A stretch of DNA of 64,000 nucleotides from Limnobacter humi (GCF_024518835.1 NZ_JANIGO010000003.1:186001-250000); one strand, 5' to 3'; counted from the first letter of the stretch, positions 8,973 to 19,655 are shown. Numbers and translations: made by a program. The notes: generated by a model from the letters alone, not told the origin.

Positions 8973-10994
8973 TTATGCCTGTACCAAGGCCAACGCGGCC
9001 TGGGTGAAATGTTCTGTGGTAATGCCAAAGTGCTTGAACAGGGCACCCGCCGGGGCCGATTCGCCAAAGCTGTTCATACCCACTACAGTGCCCTTGACAC
9101 CCGCTTGCACCATGTACTTGTACCAACCGTCGGTGATACCGGCTTCAATCACGGCGATGGGTTTGTTGCCCAGCACCTCAGCCTTGTAGGCTGCGGATTG
9201 ACGGTCAAACACGGTGGTGGCTGGCATGGACACCACACGCGCTGCAACACCTTTCTCGGCCAACACTTTTTCTGCAGCCAGCGCAAGCTCAAGCTCTGAG
9301 CCTGTGGCCACCAAAGTGACCTGCGCGTTGGCTTTTTCCAGCACCACGTAACCACCCTTGGCGATATTGCTCAATACCGCTTCAGAACGGGGCACAAACG
9401 GCAGGTTTTGGCGACTGAACAACAGGGATGATGGGCCATCCTTGCGCATGACTGCCACATTCCACGCCGCCATGGACTCCACCGAGTCAGCCGGGCGCCA
9501 CACATCCATGTTGGGGATGAGGCGCAAGGTTGCAGCATGTTCTACCGGTTGGTGGGTTGGGCCATCTTCACCCAAACCAATGGAGTCGTGGGTGAACACA
9601 AAAATATTGCGCTTCTTCATCAAGGCCGCCATGCGCAGGGCATTTCGGCTGTAGTCGGAGAAGGTCAGGAATGTGGCGCCAAATGGAATGTACCCGCCAT
9701 GCAGGGCCACACCATTGAGTGCAGCACTCATGCCAAATTCACGCACACCCCAGTTGATGTGGTTGCCTGCGGTAAAGCCCTCTGCATTGCGGCGCACAGC
9801 CACACACTTGGGCCAGTTGGTGAGGTTGGAACCGGTGAGGTCGGCAGAGCCGCCCAGCAATTCAGGCAGCTCGGCAGCCAACAGGGTAATGGCATTTTGG
9901 CTGGCCTTGCGGGTCGCGATGGTTTCGCCTTTGGCAGCCACGTCGGCCAGCAAACGGGCAGCTGTCTGCTCAAACTGTGCAGGCAGGTCACCGGCCATGC
10001 GGCGTTTGAACTCGGCCGCTTTGGCCGGGAATTTTGCACTGTACGCATCAAACAGCTTGTCCCAAGCCACTTGGCGGGCAGCGCCGGCCACTTGGGCATC
10101 CCACTGCTGATACACCTCAGCAGGAATCTCAAACGGCGCGTGGGCCCAGCCAATGGCAGCGCGGGTGGCGGCAATTTCGGCGTCGCCCAGGGGGGCACCG
10201 TGTACTTTGTCGGTGCCTGCCAGGTTGGGCGAGCCCTGACCAATATTGGTTTTGCAGCAAATCAGCGTGGGGCCTTTGTCCAAAGCTGCGTTTTGCTTGG
10301 CCTGTGCAATGGCGGCATCCACCGCGTCCACACTGTGGCCATCCACCTGGGGAATCACATTCCAGCCATAGGCTTCAAAACGTTTGGGGGTGTCGTCACC
10401 AAACCAGTGCTCCACTTCACCATCAATCGAAATGCCATTGTCGTCGTACAACACGATGAGCTTGGACAAACCCAGCGTGCCAGCCAACGAACAGGCCTCA
10501 TGCGAAATGCCCTCCATCAGGCAGCCGTCGCCCAAAAACACGTAAGTGTTGTGGTCCACCACCGGAAAACCCGGCTCATTGAACTCGGCCGCCAGCAGCT
10601 TTTCAGCCAGCGCCATGCCCACTGCATTGGCAATGCCCTGTCCCAGCGGGCCTGTGGTGGTCTCCACGCCGGGGGTAATATCCACCTCGGGGTGTCCAGG
10701 CGTTTTGGAGTGCAGTTGGCGGAAATTCTTCAGCTCTTCAATCGGCAAGTCGTAGCCCGTGAGGTGCAACAGCGCGTACATCAGCATGGAACCATGGCCA
10801 TTGGACAGCACAAAGCGGTCACGGTCTGCCCAGTGCGGGTTGCAGGGGTTGTGCTTCAGGTGACGTGCCCACAGGGCAACTGCAATTTCAGCCATGCCCA
10901 TGGGCATGCCGGGGTGTCCGGACTTGGCGGCTTGAACGGCGTCCATGGCGAGTGCGCGGATGGCGTTGGCCATGTTCTTGGAGGAAGAAGACAT
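8973..10994 (-). CDS. tkt: Transketolase
   Basis: A 673-residue thiamine-diphosphate enzyme of the pentose phosphate and Calvin pathways that transfers two-carbon units between sugar phosphates. Motifs are [17 protein letters not shown] at the N-terminus, the ThDP/metal segment [13 protein letters not shown], and, in the pyrimidine domain, [11 protein letters not shown] and [17 protein letters not shown] place the start at ATG 10994 ([13 protein letters not shown]); ATG 10973 (MANAIR) is equally possible, and neither has a strong ribosome-binding site. It heads a tkt-gap operon and is divergent from rsmE. Confidence 0.96.
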   Translation of the reverse strand: MSSSSKNMANAIRALAMDAVQAAKSGHPGMPMGMAEIAVALWARHLKHNPCNPHWADRDRFVLSNGHGSMLMYALLHLTGYDLPIEELKNFRQLHSKTPGHPEVDITPGVETTTGPLGQGIANAVGMALAEKLLAAEFNEPGFPVVDHNTYVFLGDGCLMEGISHEACSLAGTLGLSKLIVLYDDNGISIDGEVEHWFGDDTPKRFEAYGWNVIPQVDGHSVDAVDAAIAQAKQNAALDKGPTLICCKTNIGQGSPNLAGTDKVHGAPLGDAEIAATRAAIGWAHAPFEIPAEVYQQWDAQVAGAARQVAWDKLFDAYSAKFPAKAAEFKRRMAGDLPAQFEQTAARLLADVAAKGETIATRKASQNAITLLAAELPELLGGSADLTGSNLTNWPKCVAVRRNAEGFTAGNHINWGVREFGMSAALNGVALHGGYIPFGATFLTFSDYSRNALRMAALMKKRNIFVFTHDSIGLGEDGPTHQPVEHAATLRLIPNMDVWRPADSVESMAAWNVAVMRKDGPSSLLFSRQNLPFVPRSEAVLSNIAKGGYVVLEKANAQVTLVATGSELELALAAEKVLAEKGVAARVVSMPATTVFDRQSAAYKAEVLGNKPIAVIEAGITDGWYKYMVQAGVKGTVVGMNSFGESAPAGALFKHFGITTEHFTQAALALVQA

Positions 10995-11098
10995 AGGATT
11001 GGGGATTTTGAGTTTTGCTTGTGGCAAAGTTCGGGAAAAACCGAATTTTATCAAAGCAATGCCACTCGCGCACCAGCCAGCGAGCAAACCCTCGAATT

Positions 11099-11923
11099 AT
11101 GACCGAACCCAACACTGTGTTGTCCGATCACCGCCACACCGCTGCAACGCGCCGCGTACCCCGCTTTTACCTGCCACAAGCCAAGGCGCAGGGGCAGGTA
11201 CTGCCGCTTGAAGACGACCTCTTGCATTACGCCTCCCGAGTGCTGCGCCTGCGGGAAGGCGAGGCACTTCGGGCCTGGAATGGCGCTGGCATTGAGTTTG
11301 ACGCCACGGTGCACTACCTGAGCAAGAAACTGGGCGAAGTGCGCCTGAACAGCACCGCACAGGCCTGCACCAGCACCGAGCTAACTCGCGCCGTGTATGT
11401 ACTGCAAGGCTTACCAGAAGGCGACAAGATGGACTGGGTGATTGAAAAATGCACGGAATTGGGCGCCCAGGGATTTTTTCCAGTGCAGGCCCAGCGCAGC
11501 GTGGTCAAACTGAACGACGAACGGGCCGAGAAACGCCGCCTGCATTGGGACCGGGTTGCACTTGCCGCTGGTTTGCAAAGCGAACGGGCTTGCCTGCCCG
11601 TGGTGGCGCCCGTGGCAGGCCTTGAAACACAACTGCAAGCCGTTCGGCAACAGTTGCCCAACGCACAGGTCATGCTATTTACCCCCCAGGCAGACACGAA
11701 TCTGCGTGGTTGGCTGAACGATACGGCCGCACAAGGCGATTCCCCGTTGGTGATTGCGGTTGGCCCCGAGGGTGGCTGGACGCCCGATGAAATCGAGACC
11801 GCCATTCAAAGCGGTGCTCAATGCCTGCGCTTCTCAAACCGAGTGCTTCGGACCGAAACCTTCGGCATGGCGTGTCTATCGCAACTGGTCGGTTTGCTGA
11901 ACCTGGATTCATTCAGTCAGTGA
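11099..11923 (+). CDS. rsmE: RsmE, 16S rRNA (uracil-1498-N3)-methyltransferase
   Basis: A 274-residue SPOUT-class methyltransferase that methylates U1498 of 16S rRNA. It has the N-terminal PUA-like region (RFYLP, HYASRVLRLREGE), then the SPOUT knot motifs: VAVGPEGGWTPDEIE for SAM binding and LRFSNRVLRTETFGMACLSQL near the C-terminus. ATG 11099 is chosen because the upstream open frame (to 11015) has no family similarity and would overlap the divergent tkt start. About 100 bp separate it from tkt and must hold the promoters of both genes. Confidence 0.94.
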   Translation: MTEPNTVLSDHRHTAATRRVPRFYLPQAKAQGQVLPLEDDLLHYASRVLRLREGEALRAWNGAGIEFDATVHYLSKKLGEVRLNSTAQACTSTELTRAVYVLQGLPEGDKMDWVIEKCTELGAQGFFPVQAQRSVVKLNDERAEKRRLHWDRVALAAGLQSERACLPVVAPVAGLETQLQAVRQQLPNAQVMLFTPQADTNLRGWLNDTAAQGDSPLVIAVGPEGGWTPDEIETAIQSGAQCLRFSNRVLRTETFGMACLSQLVGLLNLDSFSQ

Positions 11924-12055
11924 CACACCGGATTCACCCGCACCGCAAAGCCGGAAAAGGGCCAAAAAACCCATAAATTTAAACCTTTGCAACGTTTAAG
12001 TTGAGGCTACACTACAGTATCACTTTGAAATCGCCCCACTTCCGGACCTGCCAAC

Positions 12056-14401
12056 ATGGCTCAATATGGCGCCATAGCCTTTACTGCCCTGCTGATTGCT
12101 GGTTTAAACCTAGCCACCCAGAACTTCGGTGATGCTTACCCGGCCCTTTTGTACATCAATCCCTCTTTGGGGTTGGCTTATGTGGCTGGTTATCGCTTGG
12201 GGCGCAAGGTACTTCCGGCATTGTTCTTGGCATACTGGGCTGTGCCCTACAGCTCGGCCGACCAACACCTAAGCCTCCACCAGTTTTTCCACGCGGCACT
12301 TACGGTGGCTTACATCGCCTTGCTGGTCAAGGTGGTGGCCCGCTATACCCTGGGCAAGCGGCGCACACACCCGGACTGGACACTGTTCAAGATCTTGATG
12401 ATTATCGGCCCACTGGGTTCATTGGTGCTCAGCACCCTGAACCTGTGGCTGGACAAAGATTTTCCGCCGCTGCGCGACTTGTTGGCGTCCATTGAGTTCT
12501 CCAGGCTCTGGATGGCCAATTCGCTGGGCATGCTGTTGGTTGCGCCGGTTGCCTACAGCGTGTGGCCAGGAAACCGGAAATGGCAATTCCGTTACAAATC
12601 GGCCTTGCGGATGGCCGTGCCGGTGATGGTCATCGGCGGTCTTGTTCTGCTGGCCAATTTGGAAATTCAACAGAACATCGAATTTCAGGAAAACCAGCAA
12701 CAGCTCCGAAACATGGACGACCTGGCAGACCTCGCTTTTGCACCCCTGCCACAAACCATCGAACCCCTGAAAGCGATTGAGCGTTTTTTCAATGCCAGCC
12801 AATCAGTCGAGCTGGATGAGTTCAAACGCTTCGTTCGGTTTTTCGTCAACAATGGTCCGGTCGATGCTGTCGACTGGTTACCCCGGGTGCCTTATGCGGA
12901 CAAAGCCGCGTTCGAAGCCAAAGCGTCTGCGCTGTACGGCCACCCCTACAAAATCTGGCACCTGGACAATCAAACGCCCAAAACCACCGAGTACCTTTAC
13001 CCCACCTTGTTCAGCGAATCCAAGAACCAGGCCAGTGTGGATGTGTTGGGCCTGAACCACGCCAGCGGCGTTGAACGCCGGTATGCCATGTCACTGGCTG
13101 ACATCAAAAACGAAGCCATGGCCACCACCCCGGTGCCTTTGGTGCGCAGCAGCCAACTGGCACTGATTGTCTTTATTCCAGTGAAAAAGGCCACCAGTGC
13201 GCGGGCTCAACCCGAACTGCAGGGCTATATCGCCGCATTCATCAATCTACGGACACTGCTGAACCCGCTGGAAAAAAAGGCGATGGATGGACATATTCGA
13301 TTCCGCCTGGCCGATGTGACCACCGAAGGCCCCAGCCGACGACTCATCATTCGCAGCACGCTGCGGCTTGGCGATACAGTGCGTTTAAACCGGAAGATCT
13401 ACTTTGGCGGACGGGTCTGGACCCTGGAATTGGCACAAGACCCGCCCGGCATGGGCACTGCCCAACGCAACGAACAACGGATTGCTTACCTCATTTGCGT
13501 ATTTGGTGTGCTGCTGGCGGTGCTGACCCTACTGGGCAGCGCCAGCCGCAATGCAGAATACCTCAGCAAACTGGGCGAGCGCACACAGGACCTTGAGCAG
13601 GAACTGAAAGCGCGCAAACAAGCCGAAGAGGCCCTCAAAGACAATGAAGAGCAATTGCGGCTCACCTTGAGCTCAATTGGCGAAGGGCTCATCACCTGCG
13701 ACAGGTCTGGACTGATCACCTCGGTCAATGCCATGGCTGAGCGACTGCTGAACCGTCAGGAGGACCTGCTGATCGGCAAACCCTTGCTGGATGTGTACCG
13801 GGTTCGCGCCCTCAGCGGCCACCCCTTGGTCGAACCTCACATCGTGGAGCAAACACTTTCCACCGGACTCCCAGTGATTTCATCCGAGTATTGGCATTTG
13901 CTGGTGGATCGGGACCGCAACCGAATTGTTCGCCACAATTCAGCGCCCATCTACGACGGACGCATGGAAGTCAGAGGGGCTGTGCTGATCTTTCGGGATG
14001 CCAGCCTGGAATACCAGGCCGAGCAAGCCATGCGCCAAAACGATGAGCAACACAAACTCTTGATTGAAAACAGCCCGTTTGGTGCCGTGATTGAACAGGC
14101 CGGTACCATCGTGTACTGCAACACACAAGCGTTGCTTGACCTGGGGTCTACCCACAGCATCGAACTGGATGAAACCAGCATCGTGGATTTTGTGTCACCC
14201 GAGGATGGCATCCGCCTGCTGGCAGCCCTGCAAAAAACCCAGGAAAGTGGCCAGTTTGAGCGACTGGATGTTCAACTGGAGAAGGAGGATGGCAATCGCG
14301 GCCGGGCCGAACTCTTCATCACCAACATTCTGCACGATGGCAAACCCGCCAAATTGATTCACATTCACAACCTCAACACGCTGGAGCAACAAGCGGGTTG
14401 A
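12056..14401 (+). CDS. Membrane sensor: MASE1-like region, extracytoplasmic sensor and two PAS domains, no output domain
   Basis: A 781-residue protein. Residues 1 to about 205 contain several hydrophobic segments with a MASE1-like layout. About 215-465 is an extracytoplasmic CHASE-like sensor, followed by a membrane segment near 480-500 and a coiled coil (QDLEQELKARKQAEEALK). Two PAS domains follow, the first beginning ITCDRSGLITSVNAMAERLLN and the second SPFGAVIEQAGTIVYCNTQALLDLG. Proteins of this design usually continue into GGDEF, EAL or kinase domains; this one stops right after the second PAS, and no such domain is encoded directly downstream. It may act through a partner. The adjacent gabD is transcribed in the same direction 83 bp later. 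Confidence 0.8.
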   Translation: MAQYGAIAFTALLIAGLNLATQNFGDAYPALLYINPSLGLAYVAGYRLGRKVLPALFLAYWAVPYSSADQHLSLHQFFHAALTVAYIALLVKVVARYTLGKRRTHPDWTLFKILMIIGPLGSLVLSTLNLWLDKDFPPLRDLLASIEFSRLWMANSLGMLLVAPVAYSVWPGNRKWQFRYKSALRMAVPVMVIGGLVLLANLEIQQNIEFQENQQQLRNMDDLADLAFAPLPQTIEPLKAIERFFNASQSVELDEFKRFVRFFVNNGPVDAVDWLPRVPYADKAAFEAKASALYGHPYKIWHLDNQTPKTTEYLYPTLFSESKNQASVDVLGLNHASGVERRYAMSLADIKNEAMATTPVPLVRSSQLALIVFIPVKKATSARAQPELQGYIAAFINLRTLLNPLEKKAMDGHIRFRLADVTTEGPSRRLIIRSTLRLGDTVRLNRKIYFGGRVWTLELAQDPPGMGTAQRNEQRIAYLICVFGVLLAVLTLLGSASRNAEYLSKLGERTQDLEQELKARKQAEEALKDNEEQLRLTLSSIGEGLITCDRSGLITSVNAMAERLLNRQEDLLIGKPLLDVYRVRALSGHPLVEPHIVEQTLSTGLPVISSEYWHLLVDRDRNRIVRHNSAPIYDGRMEVRGAVLIFRDASLEYQAEQAMRQNDEQHKLLIENSPFGAVIEQAGTIVYCNTQALLDLGSTHSIELDETSIVDFVSPEDGIRLLAALQKTQESGQFERLDVQLEKEDGNRGRAELFITNILHDGKPAKLIHIHNLNTLEQQAG

Positions 14402-14484
14402 CCCCAAGCCACAGGGCGCTCCGGGGCGGGTACACTAAAAGGCTTGTCAACGCACCCATTCCAAGCAGTACAGGAATTCACGCC

Positions 14485-15951
14485 ATGCCCAGCCCCATCA
14501 CCTTGTCCAACCCCGCCCTGCTTCAAACCCAGCCCTTCATCAACGGCGCGTTTGTACCGTGCAACCAAACATTCCCTGTCGACAACCCGGCCACCGGCGC
14601 CACCATTGCCGAGGTGGGCAACGCCAGTGTGGAGCAAACCAGCCAGGCCATTGAACATGCGGACCAAGCATTCCAAAGCTGGAAGAACACCACCGCCAAA
14701 AGCCGGGCGCAATTGCTGCGCAAATGGTTTGACCTGATTGTGGCCAACACAACCGACCTGGCCACATTGATGACGCTGGAACAAGGAAAGCCACTGGCCG
14801 AGGCCAAAGGCGAAGTAACGTATGGCGCATCGTTTGTGGAATGGTTTGCCGAACAGGCCAAACGGATTGAAGGCAGCGTGCTGGAAAGCCCCCAGGCCGG
14901 GCGGGAATTGCTGGTGCTCAAACAAGGCATTGGTGTTTGCGCAGCCATCACGCCATGGAACTTCCCCATTGCCATGATTACCCGCAAAGTGGCCCCTGCC
15001 CTGGCGGCAGGTTGTACGGTGGTCATCAAACCGGCCGAGCAAACGCCATTGTCAGCATTGGCTTTGGCTGAGCTGGCCCGCCAGGCTGGTATCCCGCCGG
15101 GTGTATTGAATGTGATCACTGCCGACTCAGACCGCTCCATTGAAGTAGGCAAGGTGCTGTGCGAGAGCGACGCCGTGCGCAAACTCACCTTCACGGGCAG
15201 CACTGAGGTGGGCCGCATTCTGATGAAACAGTGTGCCCCAACCATTAAAAAGCTCTCACTGGAGTTGGGTGGCCATGCCCCGTTCATCGTGTTTGAGGAC
15301 GCTGACCTCGACAAGGCCGTGGATGGCCTCATGGCCTCCAAATTCCGCAACGCGGGTCAAACTTGCGTTTGCACCAACCGCATTTATGTACACCGAAGCA
15401 TTCAAGCCGCCTTTGCCGGCAAATTGCAAGCCAAAGTTGCCGCACTTGAGGTGGGCGACGGCTTGGCCACATCCGCCAGTGTAGGCCCCATGATCGACGA
15501 ACAGGCCGTGGCCAAAGTAAAACGACATGTGGACGATGCTGTTGCCAAAGGTGCCACGGTGCTGGCGGGTGGCCAAAGCCATGCGTTGGGCGGCCGGTTT
15601 TTCCAGCCCACGCTCATCAACAATGCCAACCACGACATGCTGGTGGCCCAGGAAGAAACCTTTGGCCCGCTGGCCGCAGTGTTTCCATTCGACACCGAGG
15701 CGGAAGCCATTTTCAACGCCAACAACACCCCCTATGGGTTGGCAGCGTATTTCTACACCGAAAACACAGCCCGCACATTCCGGGTGGCCCGTGCATTGGA
15801 CTACGGCATGGTCGGCATCAATGTGGGCGTATTTTCCAACGAGGTTGGCCCATTCGGTGGGGTGAAACAGTCTGGCTTGGGTCGCGAAGGCTCGGTGTGG
15901 GGCATTGAAGAGTTTCTGGAAATCAAATACCTCTGCATCGGTGTTCAATAA
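14485..15951 (+). CDS. gabD: NAD(P)-dependent succinate-semialdehyde dehydrogenase
   Basis: A 488-residue aldehyde dehydrogenase of the GabD group that oxidises succinate semialdehyde to succinate (GABA degradation). Motifs seen are TPWNFPIAMITRKVAPALAAG, the NAD-binding FTGSTEVGR, the catalytic Glu in LELGGHAPFIV, the catalytic Cys in NAGQTCVCTNRI, and EETFGPLAAVFPF. The AGQTCVC.NR context is characteristic of GabD. The frame is open from 14398, but ATG 14485 gives the family N-terminus. No GABA transaminase gene is adjacent, so the exact aldehyde substrate remains an inference. Confidence 0.88.
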   Translation: MPSPITLSNPALLQTQPFINGAFVPCNQTFPVDNPATGATIAEVGNASVEQTSQAIEHADQAFQSWKNTTAKSRAQLLRKWFDLIVANTTDLATLMTLEQGKPLAEAKGEVTYGASFVEWFAEQAKRIEGSVLESPQAGRELLVLKQGIGVCAAITPWNFPIAMITRKVAPALAAGCTVVIKPAEQTPLSALALAELARQAGIPPGVLNVITADSDRSIEVGKVLCESDAVRKLTFTGSTEVGRILMKQCAPTIKKLSLELGGHAPFIVFEDADLDKAVDGLMASKFRNAGQTCVCTNRIYVHRSIQAAFAGKLQAKVAALEVGDGLATSASVGPMIDEQAVAKVKRHVDDAVAKGATVLAGGQSHALGGRFFQPTLINNANHDMLVAQEETFGPLAAVFPFDTEAEAIFNANNTPYGLAAYFYTENTARTFRVARALDYGMVGINVGVFSNEVGPFGGVKQSGLGREGSVWGIEEFLEIKYLCIGVQ

Positions 15952-16048
15952 GCCGAAGCAAGGGCTGCACCCCCGAGAAACGGGGCTGTAGCCCTTACAA
16001 TAGGGCCATTTCTTGATTGCACTGCTTTAATTGCGAAGGACAGCACGC

Positions 16049-16951
16049 ATGCTGACGTTTCAACAGGCCATATTGACCCTGCAACAATACTGGGACCAAC
16101 AAGGTTGTGCCCTGCTCCAACCGTTCGACATGGAAGTGGGCGCCGGCACCAGTCACACCGCCACCTTTTTGCGCGCTTTGGGGCCAGAGCCCTGGAACGC
16201 GGCCTATGTGCAACCCTCGCGCCGCCCGAAAGATGGTCGCTACGGCGAAAACCCCAACCGCATGCAGCACTACTACCAGTTTCAGGTGGTGCTGAAACCA
16301 TCGCCCGAAAACATCATCGACCTGTACCTGGGCAGCCTGGAGGCCCTGGGCATTGACACGAAACAAAACGACATCCGCTTTGTGGAAGACAACTGGGAAA
16401 ACCCGACGCTGGGCGCCTGGGGTTTGGGTTGGGAAGTGTGGCTCAACGGCATGGAAGTAACCCAGTTCACGTACTTTCAACAAGTGGGCGGCTTGGACTG
16501 CGCACCCATTCTTGGCGAAATCACCTACGGCATTGAACGCCTCACCATGTACTTGCAAGGCAAGGAAAATGTTTATGACCTGGTGTGGACCGAGCGCGAA
16601 GAAAATGGCGTCAACAAAGTGCTCACCTATGGTGATGTGTTTCACCAAAATGAAGTGGAACAGTCCACCTACAACTTTGAATACAGCAATGCCGACATGC
16701 TGTTTCGCCACTTTGGTGAATACGAGAGTGAGGCCAAACGCCTGATTGAAGCCAACCTGGCACTACCAGCCTATGAAATGATTCTGAAAGCCGCGCACAC
16801 CTTCAACCTGCTGGACGCCCGCGGTGCCATCTCGGTGACCGAACGCGCTGCCTATATTGGCCGCATCCGGAACTTGTCGCGTGCTGTGGCGCAAGCCTAC
16901 TACGACTCTCGCGAGAAGCTGGGCTTTCCCATGTGCAACCAGGCCGCCTGA
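16049..16951 (+). CDS. glyQ: Glycyl-tRNA synthetase, alpha subunit
   Basis: A 300-residue alpha subunit of the tetrameric bacterial GlyRS, carrying the class II catalytic core. The N-terminus [20 protein letters not shown] is typical, followed by [40 protein letters not shown] and [13 protein letters not shown] (motif 2 region). ATG 16049 has a GAAGGA ribosome-binding site; the reading frame extends 18 bp further to a TTG. The stop is 23 bp before glyS, and the pair are cotranscribed. Confidence 0.97.
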   Translation: MLTFQQAILTLQQYWDQQGCALLQPFDMEVGAGTSHTATFLRALGPEPWNAAYVQPSRRPKDGRYGENPNRMQHYYQFQVVLKPSPENIIDLYLGSLEALGIDTKQNDIRFVEDNWENPTLGAWGLGWEVWLNGMEVTQFTYFQQVGGLDCAPILGEITYGIERLTMYLQGKENVYDLVWTEREENGVNKVLTYGDVFHQNEVEQSTYNFEYSNADMLFRHFGEYESEAKRLIEANLALPAYEMILKAAHTFNLLDARGAISVTERAAYIGRIRNLSRAVAQAYYDSREKLGFPMCNQAA

Positions 16952-16974
16952 ACAACCGAACAAGACCCCACACC

Positions 16975-19059
16975 ATGAACCCATCCTTACTGGTCGAACT
17001 CTTCACCGAAGAGCTCCCACCCAAAGCCCTCAATAGCCTGGGTGAGGCTTTTAGCCAATTGATGAGCCAAACATTGCGCGACGAAGGCCATTTGAGCGAA
17101 CACAGTGTCGTCACCGCCTTCGCCAGCCCACGCCGCCTGGGTTGCCACATTAGCGATGTGGCCGGTACATCCGCCGAAAAGCATATTCAGGAACGGCTCT
17201 TGCCCGTGAAAATTGGTTTGGATGCGCAAGGCCAGGCCACACCGCCGCTGCTGAAAAAACTCAGCGCCCTCGGCTTGGAAGGCACCGATGTGTCCACACT
17301 CAAAACCATCAGCGATGGCAAGCAGGACGTGTTGGTGATTGAACGCAGCATGGCGGGCAAACACCTGACCGAATCGTTGAACAAAGCGCTGGAAACAGCC
17401 ACCACCAAGCTGCCCATCCCCAAGGTGATGAGCTACCAGCGACCTGATGGCAGCACCGTGCACTTTGTACGCCCGGCCCACAAGCTGGTCGCTCTGCACG
17501 GCAACGATGTGGTCGCGGCACAAACACTGGGGCTTAAGGCAGGTCGAACCACCCTGGGCCACCGTTTTCTGTCCAAAGGGCCCATCGAGATCGCCACGGC
17601 CGACGGCTACGAAGCCCAACTCGAAACGGAAGGCAAGGTGGTGGCCTCATTTGCCAAACGGCGTGAGGCCATTGAGCAAAAGCTGGCCGAACAGGCCCAA
17701 GGCGACCAGGTGGTGCAACCCGCAGAGCTCGTGGACGAAGTGTGTGCGCTGGTGGAATGGCCGGTGGTGTATGAAGCTGGCTTTGAGAAGGAGTTTCTGG
17801 AAGTGCCTCAGGAATGCCTGATTCTCACCATGCAAGCCAACCAGAAATATTTTGCAATCACCGATGCTCACGGCAAGATGAAAAACCGCTTTTTGCTGGT
17901 GTCCAACTTGCTCACAACCACGCCACACCTCATCACCTCCGGGAATGAACGGGTGCTCCGCGCGCGCCTGGCCGATGCAAAATTCTTCTTCGATCAAGAT
18001 CGAAAAAAGAGTCTGGAAAGTCGTTTGCCAGGCTTGGCCAGCGTGGTGTACCACAACAAGCTGGGCACGCAAAAAGACCGCAATGAACGCCTGGTCAAGC
18101 TAGCAGAGTGGCTGGCCCCCATCACGGGTGCCCCAGTCGAGCAGGCTAAACGCGCCGCGCTGCTGTGCAAGGCCGACTTGCTCACCGACATGGTCGGCGA
18201 ATTCCCCGAATTGCAGGGCAATATGGGCGAGCACTACGCACGCCACGACGGCGAAACAGCCGATGTGGCCCAAGCCATTGCAGATCACTACAGCCCCCGC
18301 TTTGCTGGCGACCAACTGCCACGCAACCCGGTTGGCTTGGCTGTCGCACTGGCCGACAAGCTGGAAACCTTGTTGGGTATTTACAGCATTGGCCTGGTGC
18401 CCACTGGCGACAAAGACCCCTTCGCACTTCGCCGGCACGCCTTGGGTGTCATTCGCATGGTGATTGAAAAAGGTCTGCAATTGAACCTGCATGCCATGCT
18501 CAACCAGGGCAATAGCCTGTTTGCAGCCTATCCAGACTTCAAGCCCAGCACCGACGCCATCGCCAGCTTCATGATGGACCGTCTGCGCAGCTACCTGAAA
18601 GACCAGGGCTACTCCAGCGCTGAAGTCGACAGTGTGCTGTCCACCCAGCCTAGCCAGTTTGCCGACCTGCCCAAACGGTTGGCCGCCGTGCGTGCCTTCT
18701 CGCAACTGCCCGAAGCCACTGCATTGGCTGCCGCCAACAAACGCATTTCGAATATTCTGAAGAAAGTGGAAGGCTCACCGGTTGAGCTTGTGGAAGCACG
18801 CTTGACACTGGATGCTGAAAAAGCCCTGTATGCTCAGGTGCGCAATGTCGCGCCGGCCTCCACCCAAGCGTTTGAACAAGGTGACTTCCAGCAGGCACTG
18901 CTGGCATTGGCTCCTTTAAAAACCAGCGTGGATGCGTTCTTTGACCATGTCATGGTGAATGACCCTGACGAAACCCTGAAAAACAATCGGATTGCCCTGC
19001 TCTCCTGGCTGCATGGCCTGATGAATCGGGTAGCCGACATTTCACAACTGGCGCAGTAA
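16975..19059 (+). CDS. glyS: Glycyl-tRNA synthetase, beta subunit
   Basis: A 694-residue beta subunit that binds tRNA-Gly and is needed for charging. The N-terminus LLVELFTEELPPKAL is diagnostic, and the middle holds HRFLSKGPIEI, LTMQANQKYFAITD and the HD-like segment with GNMGEHYARHDGE. The C-terminal anticodon-binding region ends NNRIALLSWLHGLMNRVADISQLAQ. The open frame begins at 16933, inside glyQ, but ATG 16975 gives the family start MNPSLLVELF. gmhB follows after 20 bp. Confidence 0.97.
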   Translation: MNPSLLVELFTEELPPKALNSLGEAFSQLMSQTLRDEGHLSEHSVVTAFASPRRLGCHISDVAGTSAEKHIQERLLPVKIGLDAQGQATPPLLKKLSALGLEGTDVSTLKTISDGKQDVLVIERSMAGKHLTESLNKALETATTKLPIPKVMSYQRPDGSTVHFVRPAHKLVALHGNDVVAAQTLGLKAGRTTLGHRFLSKGPIEIATADGYEAQLETEGKVVASFAKRREAIEQKLAEQAQGDQVVQPAELVDEVCALVEWPVVYEAGFEKEFLEVPQECLILTMQANQKYFAITDAHGKMKNRFLLVSNLLTTTPHLITSGNERVLRARLADAKFFFDQDRKKSLESRLPGLASVVYHNKLGTQKDRNERLVKLAEWLAPITGAPVEQAKRAALLCKADLLTDMVGEFPELQGNMGEHYARHDGETADVAQAIADHYSPRFAGDQLPRNPVGLAVALADKLETLLGIYSIGLVPTGDKDPFALRRHALGVIRMVIEKGLQLNLHAMLNQGNSLFAAYPDFKPSTDAIASFMMDRLRSYLKDQGYSSAEVDSVLSTQPSQFADLPKRLAAVRAFSQLPEATALAAANKRISNILKKVEGSPVELVEARLTLDAEKALYAQVRNVAPASTQAFEQGDFQQALLALAPLKTSVDAFFDHVMVNDPDETLKNNRIALLSWLHGLMNRVADISQLAQ

Positions 19060-19079
19060 ATCACCGGAGCGCAAAGCCC

Positions 19080-19655
19080 ATGCCCAACAACACCAAACTG
19101 ATTGTGCTGGACCGTGATGGCGTCATCAATGAGGACTCGGACGAGTACGTCAAATCACCGGACGAATGGATTCCCATCGCCGGCAGCATGGAGGCGATTG
19201 CACGGTTGAACCGCGGTGGCTACCGCGTGGTGGTGGCCACCAACCAGTCGGGCATCGCGCGCGGCATGTTCGACCTGGAAACCTTGTCGGCCATGCACAA
19301 AAAAATGCACGACCTGGCCAATGAGGCAGGTGCACACATCGACGGCATTTTTTTCTGCCCCCATGGCCCTGACGACAAATGCCACTGCCGCAAACCCAAA
19401 CCCGGCCTGTTTGAAGAAATATCCGCACGCCTCGGCATGCCCATGGAGGGTGTGCCCGTGGTGGGCGACTCACTTCGCGACTTGCAAGCGGGTACATCGG
19501 TCGGCTGCAAACCGTTTTTGGTCAAAACTGGCAAGGGTAAAAAAACTGCTGAGAAAAAAGACGAGCTGCCCGCAGGTACACTGGTGTTTGCGGATCTCGC
19601 TGCCTTGGCTGCTCACCTGGTGCCAGCTGATCCATTCGCAAACAATCGAAAATAA
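19080..19655 (+). CDS. gmhB: GmhB, D-glycero-D-manno-heptose 1,7-bisphosphate 7-phosphatase
   Basis: A 191-residue HAD-superfamily phosphatase that removes the 7-phosphate of heptose bisphosphate in LPS inner-core heptose synthesis. It has the HAD nucleophile motif DRDGVINED, the motif II segment VVVATNQSGIARG, a zinc-binding cysteine cluster CPHGPDDKCHCRKPKPG that distinguishes GmhB, and motif IV VVGDSLRDLQAG. It sits 20 bp after glyS and 27 bp before plsC. Histidinol-phosphate phosphatase is a related alternative, but the zinc cluster and context favour GmhB. Confidence 0.92.
   Translation: MPNNTKLIVLDRDGVINEDSDEYVKSPDEWIPIAGSMEAIARLNRGGYRVVVATNQSGIARGMFDLETLSAMHKKMHDLANEAGAHIDGIFFCPHGPDDKCHCRKPKPGLFEEISARLGMPMEGVPVVGDSLRDLQAGTSVGCKPFLVKTGKGKKTAEKKDELPAGTLVFADLAALAAHLVPADPFANNRK

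Noticed and set aside
9537-11102. 521-codon plus-strand frame opposite transketolase
   Set aside because: The protein has no known motif and is the mirror of tkt, whose ThDP-binding motifs are clear on the minus strand.
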